A stretch of DNA of 64,000 bases, taken from NCBI GenBank assembly GCA_038087015.1, contig JASBNA010000106.1, positions 1 to 64,000 of the forward strand, given 5' to 3'. A program made the translations under genes and the position numbers. This document shows positions 11,673 to 25,018 of this stretch, piece after piece. The stretch's first letter is position 1. The number at the start of each line of letters is the position of its first letter. The notes under the pieces are model-generated. The model was not told the DNA's origin and did no database searches. It saw only the letters and a list, made by a program, of their open reading frames with translations. The DNA comes from Cerrena zonata (taxonomy: Eukaryota; Basidiomycota; Agaricomycetes; Polyporales; Cerrenaceae).

Positions 11673-13960
11673 TCTTATCAATCACTATCTACCCTACTCT
11701 CTGGTCATCCATTTTCTCGTCGTGTTTCCTTTTTCATGATCTTGTGTATATTGGTTGGTTCCGGACGTTGTCTCTCTCTTTTCCCTTCCACGCTGCCGTA
11801 CGCTTGATCTCCACTCGTACATACGACCCCCTCGCTTGCCAAGCGTACGCTTCCCACTCTTTGGACCTTGGCACTTTCTTGCACTCTAACGTTATAACGA
11901 GTATATACGCTCCTCATGTACTAGTCTCACCCCACCGCAGGTTGTACTATTAGTCTAAAATACCATCCGCATTTTTTTTGGTCGTCAAAGTTCACACAAT
12001 CGTCTGAACATTTGATTGTTGCACCGTGAGTGCCCTTGTGACCTACATTTTCAAAGCTTCCGCACCGGTCCCAGTTCATATGATGTCCTCGGCCGACAAA
12101 TATAGAGGCATGATGATTCTCCCGTTTCCAACCTTCCATCATTCCCTCTCAACATCCATTTCTCATTGACCATGAAGTGACGTACACAGTTCACCGGCGA
12201 GATGTCCCTTATGGAGCTGTCGTTCGACTTGACGCGGCTGCCATGCGACGGAACGTCTACGTGATCATTACAGACAAAACGACGTTGTCATGACCGAATC
12301 GGATCTCAATTCTACTATATAGTTTCATGGAGAGCAAAACCACATGATCCCCAACAGTTTCACGGGTATATTCAGCCTTTGCTATTGTCGGAGGTAGGTG
12401 CATTCCCGTGTCGACATCCCTATTGTCGTTATAAGTGTATCAACATAAACCGACGCATGCAGGGTGCCTATTTAAAGAGAAGACTAAATGAGCTCAGGAA
12501 CGCTGGGAAGGTTCGTTACAAGAGGACGCAGCAGGGTATATTATGTGAGTGAGAGGAGGAAAACCGGTATGGAAGGCATAGGAAGGAAGAGGCCGGAAGC
12601 AAACGAAGAGGGAGTTCAAAGCAACGCATGCAACTCAACGATCGCTGGTTCAAGGTACGTCAGAAGTATTTTGTTTGAGTTGGAGTTGTATGCGGACAAG
12701 GGGTTATGACGAAATGGTGACATTGAATCCGATGAGTCTAATCATAGGTAGAACAGGAGAGAGCCAGCTATAGGTAGGATGAGTATTGCTTATATGATTG
12801 GAGAGACTCTATGGAAAGAAAATCGAGTTTGCACTCGCAAGATCGTGTGGAGTGATTTTGGCTGTGGAATACTCTGGCAAATTTCCTTCACTTCTATACG
12901 AGCCAAACAGCTGTATTATTCAGTAATCGCAGGCGAGCATCGTAGTTGAGAGCCTCCATCGAGTTTGTACTCAATGATTCGAAGTTGGCAGAAAAAGACG
13001 TCAATTTACCGCCTTTTAGATGGATAGTCGGCTTGCTTGATCTCCCAGCGAAGACAACATGAAGAGCGACCACCATTCAACGGACTTGACCAATATTTAG
13101 CAGCGTGTATCCACACACGAAAATATGGATGTCGTGGGGTCCAACTACTTTTATGTCTCGATTTCTCCTTATAAGCATGCTTTCGATGTATCTATGAGAT
13201 AAACAATTGACCTGCTGTCCCTGCAAGTGATCTACGCAAGACCGAAGTAGGCAGTTTAGTCGTTTATCCTTTTCGGCACGCAAAGTCTCAGAAGAGATAA
13301 CAGAAGGCGCTATCACTTAATCGTCAATGAGACAACAAATGGAAGGAGTAAATGTATATACCTCAGGTGTGCGTTCATGTAACTCGAACTTGTGCTCCAA
13401 TTCCGTGAGCTATTCTTTGGGAGCCGTTCCCGTAATATCATGCTGCCAACGAGGCTTTCTATGGTCTCCGCCTGAGAGGCAAGAGATGTGCAGGCGAAGA
13501 GAGTGGGGTGATGATAGCATCTCGTCTAGTGAGTACGCATTATGAAGAAATGAACGTACTCGAACGAGATGAGGTCAATGGTGGCAACAGGGAAAACGGA
13601 GGCACTGGCGTTACTCGAACTAGTTCTTCATGTCTTAAAAGTACGTTCAGACTAAGGATGCAAGACAGACGTTTCAGAAACGTTCAGAGTTGCACCGAGA
13701 TCCATTGGGCACTAGTAGTTAGATGTTCGATAGTCACTGTAGAACCGGAGACCGTTCCATGGAGAAAAAACTCCGAAAGAGATCAGAGCCAAACCGATTA
13801 GAGAGAGGAATGAATGTCATTGAAGAACGGGCGGCGACCGTAGCTGAAGACCATGACAAGAGCAAGTCAATTCTAAGGAGAGGGCTTCATTTACACCAGC
13901 TTTTTAGTAACAGTTGCAAGTCAGGAGGTAATCATGAGTGGAGGCGAAGAGCTATGTGGC
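11673..13960. other. Non-coding stretch, transition to accessory region
   Basis: After the transporter stop there is 2.3 kb with only short unsupported ORFs. The segment around 12930-13080 is weakly similar to 25427-25510 (shared run AGGCGAGCAT followed by a related GTTGAGAGC/GCTGAGAGC), so its right part probably belongs to the dispersed repeat material seen further right. No gene or RNA is supported. Confidence 0.45.
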
Positions 13961-13991
13961 TTCAGACTCCGACCGGTAATTCCCGTGTCCG
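13961..13991 (+). repeat. Boundary motif, copy 1
   Basis: Divergent copy of the recurring motif (consensus about TCCAAACTCCGNCCGGCATT followed by NCCCG). It marks the left border of the block downstream of the first NLR gene. Confidence 0.5.
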
Positions 13992-15406
13992 CTTAGGCAC
14001 TGCCTTCTCTCAGGCTAGGTCTCTCTAGCTATAGGTGTTTCGCTTCAAGTTACCAACAGGAACCACCGATTTTGGTCTGTATCCAAAGCTCGTGGATGAT
14101 GTGACATCGTACATGAGAGGGAGGTCTCACCTCCGAGTTCTTAGGCTTATCTCATATATCTCGTAGAATTCAGTCATACAGGCTACCAGATCATGAAGTA
14201 GATGCATCACAGCCTCTCACCGCACTGTAGTTGTCGGTCTCATCCAATCTGCCACAAAAGTATGTTCACCGTTCATCTATTTTCTTCCTCCGCTTGCGAA
14301 ATTCTCTATTTTCTAGACTAGTGCATGGAATTATGCACCCTTCAGCGTCGAGTCTCTCACCAGAGTGCCCCGTTCTCCAACTATTTGATGTCCGTTTCGT
14401 GTCACCATTGTGCTGAGACGATGTCGATTTAGGCACGGTGAGTCATCGGCCATCATATGTTTATCTCTTTCTTTATTTCTCCCTTTGTTTATTAGCGGGA
14501 ATCGATATAACTACTTCGCGTGGGCATACGCCCAACGGATACCTCGAACCGCATACTTTTACTGTTCATCCTGACTCTGATGAATTTGTGATCAACGGGG
14601 CGTATCTCTTCTTCATATACCTTGGTACCATTATGTTTGTCAACTCGCTTCACCAATGCTCTAGCTTTATTACAGCTATCAGCGGACAATTCTAATTTCG
14701 AGCCGACGAGGGCACGTTCTAGGGATACTGAAGCGTCACGGACGAATTTTCTATCCCTCAAAGCAGCAAGGTTCACGAATGCCGTTCGCTCTGCATTCCC
14801 TCGTTCAAATCCCGAAAACGCTCTCAGAAGACAGAGATCACGTTGCATATACGCAACGCTTTAAACGCAATACCAACACAAGGAACGAATCCAATATCAT
14901 TAACCCATCGCTTTTCACGTCGACGGCTCTATATTCATGACCCGTTTCCTCTCCAATTAGATGAGGGATATAGCGGTTAGGTACTTGTACTCCGTCGCCT
15001 ATTTTTTAGTAATGCACATCTACATATGGATGTTAGTAGGTGTTCGTAACCTACATCCACACGGCACAAATCTCACTTATCCGAAATCTTGCGAGGAGAC
15101 TAAAGGTCGCAGTTGATCTCGTGAAACCATTGTGTTCATCGAAATTTTAGTGTTGTACTCTTTGTACATGTACGATCTCCGACGCCTCTCGTCACTGCAC
15201 CTAATATATTGATGGATCAATCGCCATGTTTATCGTAACCGAAACTTGTAGTATCATACATTGGAAAGAAAATTGGTGAATAATTCGTTCGTAACGGCAA
15301 TCCTGTTTAGTCTCCTGCCTCCTTCGAACAAGCCGTCCGTCGATCTGAGACGTCATCATCCGAACTCGCCATGTACGATCGTAGCGAACCACACTCCCAA
15401 CATCAA
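13992..15406. repeat. Repeat block S, copy 1 (3' flank of NLR 1)
   Basis: This 1.4 kb block lies between a boundary motif and the NLR 1 stop codon. It is similar over its length to 45514-47201 and 59951-61424, the equivalent flanks of the other two NLR genes; for example, the stretch around 14070-14140 (ACCGATTTTGGTCTGTATCC, then GATGATGTGACAT) recurs near 45710 and 60185. Short ORFs differ in frame between copies, so it looks non-coding or long decayed. It duplicated together with the NLR gene. Confidence 0.6.
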
Positions 15407-18400
15407 CTACTTCATGCTGAATCTTCCCACTCCCTCGTGGCCCTTCAACCAATCCAGGTCGGGAATGAGATCTGGCCACTTCATTCGTGAATACCTGCTG
15501 ATAACATGGGTGCTGCCTGGTGGATCCAGACGATTACGTAACTTCCCGGGAACCCACAATAATCGTTCCCCGTTAGAACCTAAAACCCATCCAGTCGATA
15601 TACGATCTTTATGTTGTATACTCCATTGTGGTGAGGCGGAAGAGGAACATATGGAGGGCAGGGTACCAGCAGCATCTGGATGTGGAGTTGTCTCAACAGT
15701 GTGGAGGGCGGAGAGATCCCACATGATGATTCGATTAAAAGATGATGATACCATTTTTGAGCCATGGATATCGAGATGAAGAAAGCAATCCCATGAATGG
15801 AGAATATGCACAAGTGCGCCCTTCTCAATGTCATAGATTATAATGCTGCTCAAGATGCCGCCCACAAAAGCCAATAAGTTGGCATTGAGAATAGCGGAAA
15901 AACCGACAAAAGGGTGAAGAGAAACCTCAGGGAGAGAAAGAGTTCGAAGACATGTTGCAGACTTGATGTCCCAGACATTAATGCCATATTCAGAGCGAAT
16001 CTGACTGCCACCGAGAGACGCCAGCATGTCTCCTTTCTGAGAGAAGAACAATTTATCCAAATGTGTGTGCTTTGGAATGAGCAGAGAATTAGGGGAATGA
16101 TCTCCTTCGAGATTTATGAATTCAACTGCGCCCGACTCGGATGAAAAGGAAGCAATGAGGCCGTTGCTGGAAATCGCAGAGCAATGCCAGTTTCGTCCAA
16201 GAGAGATCTCGCGTAGGTCCTGCTTGGGGTTCCCATTGCTGGGTATCGTGAAAGTTTTCTTCAGTCCGTAGAGGGAAAATATGATGTGTTCTTCAAAAGT
16301 TTTTTGAGACACATACACGTGGAGATTCACAATCAATTGTCTCTCTTTGGGTCTGTAGAGTATATTTCCCGATGGTGTTCGAACTGTCCCATCATCTAGG
16401 GCCAAATACATGGTCTTATTATCAGCACTCGACACTGCAGATGTGACAGCGCGTGGGTTCCTCAAAGATGGCCAATATACTTTCCGGAGCATACAGTCAG
16501 TAGACCTGCGGACATGAACAGTACCGTCCTCAGATGACGATAGAAATCTGGTCCCATCTGGCAAAAAGGAAACCGAAGTGATGTCTCCGGCGAGATGACC
16601 TCGTTTGTTTTGATCAAATTGCACCATATTTGAGACCTGGGAGCCACGGCATAGCTCCCATGTATAGACAGTATCACCCACAAGTGCCGCAATTTTCTTT
16701 CCATCTGGGAGGAAAGTGACTCGATCAATGTCATCCGGTGCCACTATAGGATCTTGGTACAGTTTTCCTGACTCAGCCTCGAAGATTTGGATTGTATAGC
16801 TCGACGAAGCAGCAATCAAGGAGCCATCTGAAGATAATGTACAGTGTTGGAAGGAGGTTATTAGAGTGCGATTGTTGGTGGCAGTGTATGGGCCAAAGAC
16901 CTGTTCATTAGACTTGAAATCATACAGGACAAGCCCCTTCGAGTGAGTGAATAGTATATGAGATTGGGCCTTCAGGCTGAAGCATAGGTCACATTTGTCG
17001 GATGCAGAGAGGTTGTTCTGCAATGCTATTGTGGAGGATGTCTTATTTATGCTCCATACAGTGCTTGTGCCACAAAAGCCGTATAAGGCCAGGTAAGTCC
17101 CGTCTGGCGACCAGGTGATCGAAATGGGATTACCAGCATCCACAAGCCCTACTGAGCACATGATGTGAGCTTTGTCCTCTGCTATATTCCAAACAGAGAT
17201 CATGTTTGACGAAAGGGTCGCCAATTGATCACTATCCAGTGGATGAAACACTAGTGATCTCATATCTATATCTCCTTTCAACGTCCTACTGTAGAACTCC
17301 ACTCGACTGGTCCCCACATCCCAGATACAGATGTCCTTGTTGTTAAAGTATCCCGCAACCTTTCTGCAATCAGAGGACACAGTGATGCAAAGCGGTCTAC
17401 AATGTGGATCCTCAGGATATGGCCTCTCTAATTGAGCGCTTGATTGGGCTGTCTCGTTGTCCTGGAGTAGCTTCCACTGAACCCAAAGTGAACCAGAGGA
17501 GCAATCGGATAGGAGGAGTAACCTATCAGGGCTGCAAGCAAGGTGATGCTTACATGAAGTTGTGTGCGACAATGATCTGTGGAAGATATCATGATTGTGG
17601 GTTAATTGGGTAACGGTACCGGGTTGGGGGTTCCAGTTGTGTATCTTCGTGAATGGGGAACAGTGGGCTGATACATATACATGGAGGGCACTATCAGAGA
17701 TAGCTTTGTCGTATTCATCTATGAACATCCGTAGATTGGTCCACAGGGTCGCAAGCTCGCTATCTGTATCCTATGAATCGTTAGTATCGCTACAAATCCA
17801 TACTGGTGACTGGACACTTACTTCGGCGAATGTGTAAGCGATATCACATGCCCTTATAGTTTTATATACACTGCCGACTAGACTGACAACTTCCAACCAG
17901 GATAGCAGCTTTTCCTTCGAGAATGACCGCAGGGCTGATCCTACATCCTCCTGCCAAGTCTGAATCCTCTTCAAGTGATACCACCAGTACATTGACGCAT
18001 ATCTCAGCTGCGGAGATATATGCTTCTCAATGCGTTCTTTGAGATCGGGATATTCCTTGTTCAATTGACCGGATGTCTCGAAATTGCAAATATTGAAACA
18101 AAGTTGGGTAGACATGATATCAAAACAGCGCAACACAAGATAATGGTCTGCGTCGCACCTAGCCAGTGACCAAGGCTGACCTCCACTGCGGGTGATATCA
18201 ATGAGATAATCGCCAAATGATGCGTGGAGTGGGCGAATGGGCCATCCGGGGTTGTGATCGAAAAGGCAATGGAAGTCTTCGAATATACCGCGGCACGATT
18301 TGCCATCCGGACGTTCCAAGAGTTGATCAATATCGATGTCAGAGAGTGGTGTTTCGGACAGTAGAGCAATCCTTGCTACAACTCGAAATTGTTCGCCTAG

Positions 18401-20827
18401 TCCAGAATGCCAGTCATTCCTGGCATTCAGCACTGTAGCATATAGCTGATCTAGCCTTTTTTCATGGTCCGCGTTGCCCGACCAGAGGATGCTTCGCAAT
18501 GTCTCAGCTGGGTCATTGGTACTCAGTAGAAACTTTGATAGCGTCGATGCCCAGATAAAGAGTCCCTCTGACATGTCTGCCACCTCGTCTAAGTCATTTT
18601 CTCTTGGCCAGTTGTCTGGCATGCCTTTTACCTTTCGTATGTGGGCTAGTTCGGATGCCAAGTAGAGATGAATCTCTGGAATTGTATCTCTGATCTCATT
18701 TAGGGAGATTGATGTGATTTTCGGATTCCACCAGAGCAACGAGTCGATATCCAACTCGGGTCGACTCGTGATGAGGAACCGGAAGTTGGTGGGAAGTTGT
18801 GTGAACTCGTTGGCAATGAGGTTAAGAAGCGATCGTCTTGAGTTGACATCTCCATATTCGTCCAAAGCATCGAGTACGATGACAATGGGACCAAGGAGAG
18901 TTTGGGCGGCAGTAGTGAGTGGGCGACGGAGTAGATCGGCAAATTGCTTTGTGAGGGAGTTGTCAACAATACTTCGGTCCTCGTCAATAGCAGCACATAT
19001 CCGCGACCGTAAAATCGGGTCTGCGATAGCAAGTTGTGCAGCCATTGTTCGGATGACTGCATCGCGATCGGTTTTATTTCTTTCGAAAAACAAAAATGCA
19101 CCCCGACGACGTAACTCGTGAAGACGCGCTGCGACAGTGTTTGCAATAGTACTTTTCCCAGACCCAGCTAGCCCATGGAGCCACAAAATGTTCTGTTCGT
19201 TGTCATCGACATTCTCGACCCAGTCCATAATCCTCTGCAGGATGCCTTCACGAGTACCATGGAGACACAGGGGCCGATTCGCGGCATTCATGTCAGATGG
19301 TTTAAGTACGTTGATGATACTGAATTCACCTGCATTACAGAAAATGTCAGTTGGATTAAATATAATAGGAACAAGCGACATACGTAGTGCTTCTACAACC
19401 CCAAGGACCTTGGAGCTGACCAGCCCGGTGTGCAACTGCACCTTTTCCTTCAAGCTTTCCCGGAGTTTGACAAATTGAGCAGTGAACTCAGCGATCTTTT
19501 TAGTTGTATCCGTTAACAGTCCCTTAGCTGCCCTCTCTGTATATTCATCAGCACCGTACAATCACAGATCTGATCGACAGAAGACGTACTCGTGAAGCTA
19601 GGTTGAAGGTAAGCACATATAAATGTTGCGCATTCTGCCACTTGTCTCAGCAGGTCCTCAATGATCGGCCGGAGAGGGATTGCATCCTCCTTGATTTTCT
19701 CTGCGTCCTCGATGAAGCCAAAGGTAGCCTCAATTGTGGCGACGAGATCAATGATCTTCTCGTCCGCAATGTACTGCTTCTCAGCCACCTGATGAATCGC
19801 TATAAGTAACGATACTTGAACCTGGGGATAGGACGTACCTTGTAAAGCGATGAGCAGACCTGCCATGCAAGATCAACCCATGGATGCAACTATGTGAAGT
19901 AAAGTCAGCATACTCATAGGGGCGATGGAGTTGTAGAATACCTCTGCTAGCTTATCAATCGTGCTGACAATCCCACTCAGTTTGCCCAACCTATCGCGAA
20001 GCTGCCCTACTTTCCCAAACAGGCTGTCAGGACCGAGTCGTTCCGTTACGACGGTATTGGCTTCCGCAAACAAGTGTTGCACTGCGTCTTTGGATAACTC
20101 TTGCGTCTCTATGCTCGGTTCTGGCATCTCCTCAGGTAGATCCGCCGTATCGTCCGCTACATTTTGTATTGCATTGTCGGGTGATTCCTGCGTGTCTTCT
20201 TCATACGGAATTTCCTCTACATCCTCGCTCGAGAGTTGTGCTTCGTCCTGAGAGCCTCGATAACCGGCACTAACCACAATTGTACCGATGAGGCCTGTTC
20301 CTTTGATATCGTAAAGTTTCAAATCCTCTGGAACAACAGAAAATGATCGAGTGAATAGAACAATCTTAATTTAGATAGAACGAGATATACTTTGGGTAGG
20401 AGGCGTTCCAGACAATGGAAGTAACTCCGATAGTATGCACTCCGCCTCGCCGATAGTACGATCGCGCCCGATAGTAGGGGAATGTTTGAGATAAAATCGT
20501 ACAATCTGGTTATCCTTGGTTCCATCCCTTCAAATACCATCAATTCTGGCTACACAACATTGATAGAATAAGACATACAATACGAATTCCTCTTCCCATT
20601 GAGCATTAATATCACGGATTTCCTTTGTCTTCGGACGGTGTATAGAATCGCTTGTCTTGATTTCGATTTCGACATATAGCTTTGGAGGTTTATGGACAAA
20701 CCACTTTTCTAGCTGTACATCGGACACTCGATGGACTACCATGAATATTCGTGATTCGTGAGTATGTGAATTCTGTAGTTTGTGTATTGGACATACCGTG
20801 TAAAATGAGTTTAGGGGGAAGTGCCAT
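15407..20827 (-). CDS. C2-NACHT-WD40 NLR-like STAND protein, copy 1
   Basis: Fungal NACHT-WD40 proteins are intracellular signal-transducing NTPases: WD40 repeats sense, NACHT oligomerises, and the N-terminus signals. The likely start is the ATG at 20825-20827 (MALPPKLILH), joined by an intron to the next exon. The N-terminal third is C2-like: LYVEIEIK near 20650, then DNQIVRFYLKHSPTIGRD after an intron. An acidic linker and a helical domain follow (about 19560-20250; HPWVDLAWQV marks it). NACHT has Walker A HGLAGSGKST at 19146-19180 and Walker B IVIVLDALDEYGD near 18850-18893. A separate 2.36 kb exon (15407-17770) encodes WD40 repeats with recurrent WSPDGTYLA and SFLPDGTRFLSSSEDGTVHV units, ending in DLDWLK and a short tail. 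Total is about 1650 residues. All large exons are open, so the gene looks functional. It carries a linker intron near 19332-19384 that copy 2 lacks. Confidence 0.87.
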
Positions 20828-22925
20828 AGACAACGTTCCTATATTAGCGTCAGTCAGATCGAAAATGTGGGTGAAGTATGGTGAGAAGTGAGTAGGATGG
20901 AGGGCAGGGGATGCTCAGGTGGAAAACGTGTATAAGAGCGCTTGGTTGTGATAATACTCACTGCCTTATCGACCTCGAGGCAGGGTAAGCATGGCTTCGA
21001 TAAGCACACCGACATATCCCCATACAGCATGTTCCATTGTAGCATGACACTTAGATTAAAAACAGGAATAGATAACGGGCGATTCAATGATACAATCTGC
21101 CATGTAACTTCGGCGAATATAAGGAGGTGTATACAGTACCCCGAGGGTTATCAAATCTATGAAAATTCATTCAATGACGTATTCCAAACGTCGTACTAAC
21201 CTCTTCTCGCATATACCATTACCTTCGCGGAAGCTGGATGTAGTGTTCGATCGAAACAAATGACCATTCAGTGATTTTAATAGCCAAGCGGCCTAACGCT
21301 TGAACATCACACAATGAACCTGACGGTTTGACGTATCATAAATAACTTGTGAACATATACACACGCTTCCGAGACTTTTGAACGTGCTTACTAGAAAGCT
21401 GACTGGACCATGTCATCGTCCATGACGTTTGGCGATCAAACCACAGTGAATTGTTTGTACGAATTCCTCGTTTCTAATTAGATGTGCGAGGAATGAGCAC
21501 TGCAGCAGACAGTTTATGTCTATAGCGAGAGATGGCAAACGCAATGTCTGAGGAATGTATACGGTTATTTATGAGTCCAGCATACAAGGCATCGAGATAG
21601 AGAGTTATATCTGAAAAGCAAGTAATATACTGCATCAGAAGTACGCACGCCAGTGGGCTCTAGGTAGTAGTCGGGTAGTAGGTAGGCCGGAGTTGAAGCA
21701 GTCAACTCAAGACTCCAGCGATCGGCCTGATTCAGTTACGTTTACGTTCTGACATTTTCTGACAATCGTGTTTTCGATGAACAGACATATGCAATGAATG
21801 TTGATAGGTGATCCCTACAGGCGGGACGAACATATCTAGGGAGGGCAGCTACTCGTTTATCAGATTGGCAAGCGAAATATTGAACGAGAGTATGGAATCA
21901 CTCACCATCCTGCTACACTACGTCATTTAGACCCGTATCATGACCACCATTCGAGACTCCCGTCTTTCGAACTAAGAAATGTATATCTCTAGTATGAGGT
22001 TTGCGAGATATATAGGAAGGATGAGTGCACGCCCAGCAAAAAGGAGAAGACATGAAGCAATGGTCTAATACTATAGCGCTTTCAGAAAACCTAGTCGCAG
22101 CGTCCAATTTTTTCTCGGTTTTTGGGCTTGTAGGCGCGCAAATGGGCGGCCTTTTCCACCTTGCCACAGCGACAGCCACACGGCATGCGCGGTAGCCACA
22201 CTCCATACATGGACATTACACTCATTAAATTAAATCTGCGTGAATAACTCATGGAGTGGAACTTCAGTATTCTCACTTCTGATATCTATCAGTGCGTCAC
22301 CCTACACTATGTACTCGATGCCGCAATGTTCTTATAGTCAATGGGGATGCCACTCAGGCGTCAACCGAAACGAGACGTCTCAATTTGGAAACGTGGGAAA
22401 CGCATTGATGGCCTCTAACGCCCGCACGTGCGTTGACCGAGCTCACGAGAATCTTTTGGATACTTGGTTTGAGACCGTCAGAGGCCTCGTAAGTTGATTC
22501 TGAACACAGGGATAGCATCCCAAAACACAAATCAAGCTTAAAAACCAAAGTGGTTACAATACAGCAGGTATTATGCTGTGTGGCACTTCAGCCACATTGT
22601 AGCGCTTAAACCGTGGTAAACAGCGAAAAAAAATGAACACTGCGACTAGGTTTTGTGAAACGGCTGTAATAGATGAGGCGGGACGAGGTAAGTTGCGAGG
22701 ATATTACATCAGCGGTTACTAGAGAGACACCAAGTCGTTTCGTGCAGGAAAGAGATCAGAAATGAAGAGAAAGTGAGAGTCCAGAGAGTGCCGATTCCCA
22801 AGCGATGTCAAAGTCAAGCTGTAGCCCATTATATGAAGACACTTCTAGGGAGAGCAGCTTGCTGGTAACAGATAACAGTCAGGTCGAAAAGTCGAATTGT
22901 TCGACCAGACGTTTGGCCATTGCAG
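20828..22925. other. Upstream region of NLR 1, no gene seen
   Basis: About 2.1 kb 5' of NLR 1 (minus-strand gene) should contain its promoter. Only short ORFs without domains are present. I found no similarity to the upstream region of NLR 2 by eye, so the duplication apparently did not extend this far. Confidence 0.4.
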
Positions 22926-22956
22926 CTTCAAACCCCGACCGGCAATATCCGTGCTC
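22926..22956 (+). repeat. Boundary motif, copy 2
   Basis: CCCCGACCGGCAATATCCG variant of the recurring motif, at the left border of repeat block Q copy 1. Confidence 0.5.
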
Positions 22957-24700
22957 CTCCGAGTGCCTCTGTTCGAGACTGACCCTTTGACATTCATTCC
23001 AACATGATGTTGCTTCAACGTCCTCATGCGCACGTCTAGCAACATTCAACTTCTGACCGACTGCCACCCTTACTCTAAACTTACCGATTACATCGACGCC
23101 AACATTTCTTTCCTGAAAACAAGTTTCTTCTGTATGTCGTTATTGTCTCGTGTGTTCGATCCTCCAGACACGTCACCGATTACAACTAAACTGGAAATTC
23201 AGGATGTATTTCCTACTACTCGGGCTTCTACCTTGACAATCGTTCCTCAGGACCGACTTTGGACCACCTCCAATAGGTCAGCAACGATGGGACGTTCTAC
23301 ACGGGAAGAGATGCCCTCTTCGCACTGCTATTATCCTACTTCATGGTCGAAGCATTACGACTCGCTGATGATGACCATTGCATGGACCTCTCATCATGAA
23401 CCCGATTTTTGCATACCCATGACGCGGGCTACCGAAGCATATAAAGTACGTGTATCAGAAGGTTCATCGATGCTGAAATTGTCAAATACCTCCAATGCGG
23501 AGAACCCCGGACTCAGGAACACAGACGCAAGGGTCACACCGTCTCCTCTCATGCCGTACTCGCGAGCCTGCCCTCCAATCTTCGTTGCTAACATGCGAGC
23601 ACACGCACTTAAAGAATACTTCAAATCCCTCTACTTTCTCTATCTTCACCTGGCATCGAACACACTTATTCCTTTTCCAGTGCCGTGTGTTTATCACCAA
23701 TTCTCCCACTGGTCATCTACCTTCCAACGTCGACGTCAGCAGTGTTTAACAGACTGTATATTCGACCCAACGAGATTAAATCCTGCGGAGAGAGATGGTC
23801 AAATCTCAGACCCCTACATCTCTTTCCTCAATCCTCAATCCTCCACCCGAAACCGACTCCAAAATAATCATCTTACATTGTGAGCAACGTCTGGGTCTAC
23901 TACTCGCAGGAGAAAACCCTGATATCGTATCTCATGCCATATCGTTTCTCTTCCTGATGGTGCTATGGTTTTACCAATGTCCCAGTCATCGAGGGACCGT
24001 AGCCCTCCAGCTCCTACAAGTGGTATCTCATTTTTGTAAATTGCCGTCTCTCCGAGAAGATGTCTTTCGCGGGCTTTCATTACTGACTTCTGTATACGAC
24101 ACATCGGTTCTGTGCGAATTTCGGGTCCTCCATCCGCATAGTGATGAAACCTATTGAGACTGTTGCGCACGGAATATTGGGTCGTTTTTTGGGCGTGCAA
24201 ACTCTTGTTCGACGAGGAGTCGGAATTTACTACTACGTCGTAGATGAACCATGTAATTAAGCGATCGTTCAAGGTCACATCTCTCGCCGCCATTTAGGAA
24301 GTAACGGGAGGTTATCGTCCCCGAATAAACAGAAAAACATATATATCGTCCAGAGGCAAACGTAATAGAGACAAAAGTAAAAGGTAACAGTCGGAAATCA
24401 CTACAGCAAAGATCGGGGTACACATTGGAAGTCGACACGAACGCTTAGAAGTTACGTTGAGAACGAACAAATGGTCTCGAGGGATATAGCCTACCGCGAC
24501 GCCCAATTGCACTTACGACACAAGACCACGAGGCTGAGAACGAGCGAGTCGCCCTCATACTGACCTTCTGGAAGTGTTTGCCTTATATGGAAGTTGACCA
24601 TCCATTTATGGCAAACGAATGTGTTTTCGACTGTAAGCAAGGACATATTCACACATACCTCACTCAATGCCTTCACATTTTGTGTAACACATCCATTATT
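22957..24700. repeat. Repeat block Q, copy 1
   Basis: Decayed sequence similar to 41591-43500, 54621-57000 and partly 26148-26740. Shared landmarks include the run AATAGGTCAGCA followed by GGGACGTTCTACACG at 23272-23300 (compare 54990-55022) and a segment around 24390-24620 matching 43375-43600 (CTTATATGG, then TCCATTTA). A plus-strand ORF of 285 codons at 23026-23883 is open here but not in the other copies, so it is probably fortuitous. Possibly the remains of an unidentified gene or transposon. Confidence 0.5.
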
Positions 24701-25018
24701 GCCTTGAGTGGAAGCGGTCGCAATAGATAATGGGATGGAGAACCCTGTTACAATGGAGAATTTTATAACGTGCTTGACTTGCCAGTGAGGATAGCAAAAA
24801 TAACCAATAATCTCGTCACCGTGGACAATTCTAGCGGTTCCGAGAGAAGCTGAGCAAGTTTATCTCACCCAAAGGCGGACCCTTTCGAACATACCATCAG
24901 CGACAGAAGTCGTTGCGAACATAGTACGTTCTTCATAGTCATTATTCGAATGATGTGATGTCTGGATATAGCGTCTCTTGAAGCGATTTGTTAGACATGA
25001 ACTGAAAGCAGCATATTG

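Noticed and set aside
14438..14695. Short ORF with a hydrophobic start in block S copy 1
   Set aside because: A related peptide occurs at 46188-46385, but length and start differ and the third copy is broken; not enough to call a gene.
15261..15779. Plus-strand ORF of 172 codons overlapping the end of NLR 1
   Set aside because: It is the antisense shadow of the conserved WD40 exon, which has a much longer ORF and two paralogues.
23026..23883. Plus-strand ORF of 285 codons in block Q
   Set aside because: The equivalent regions at 42600-43000 and 54900-55400 are not open in this frame, no domain is recognisable and codon content is not convincing; treated as fortuitous.
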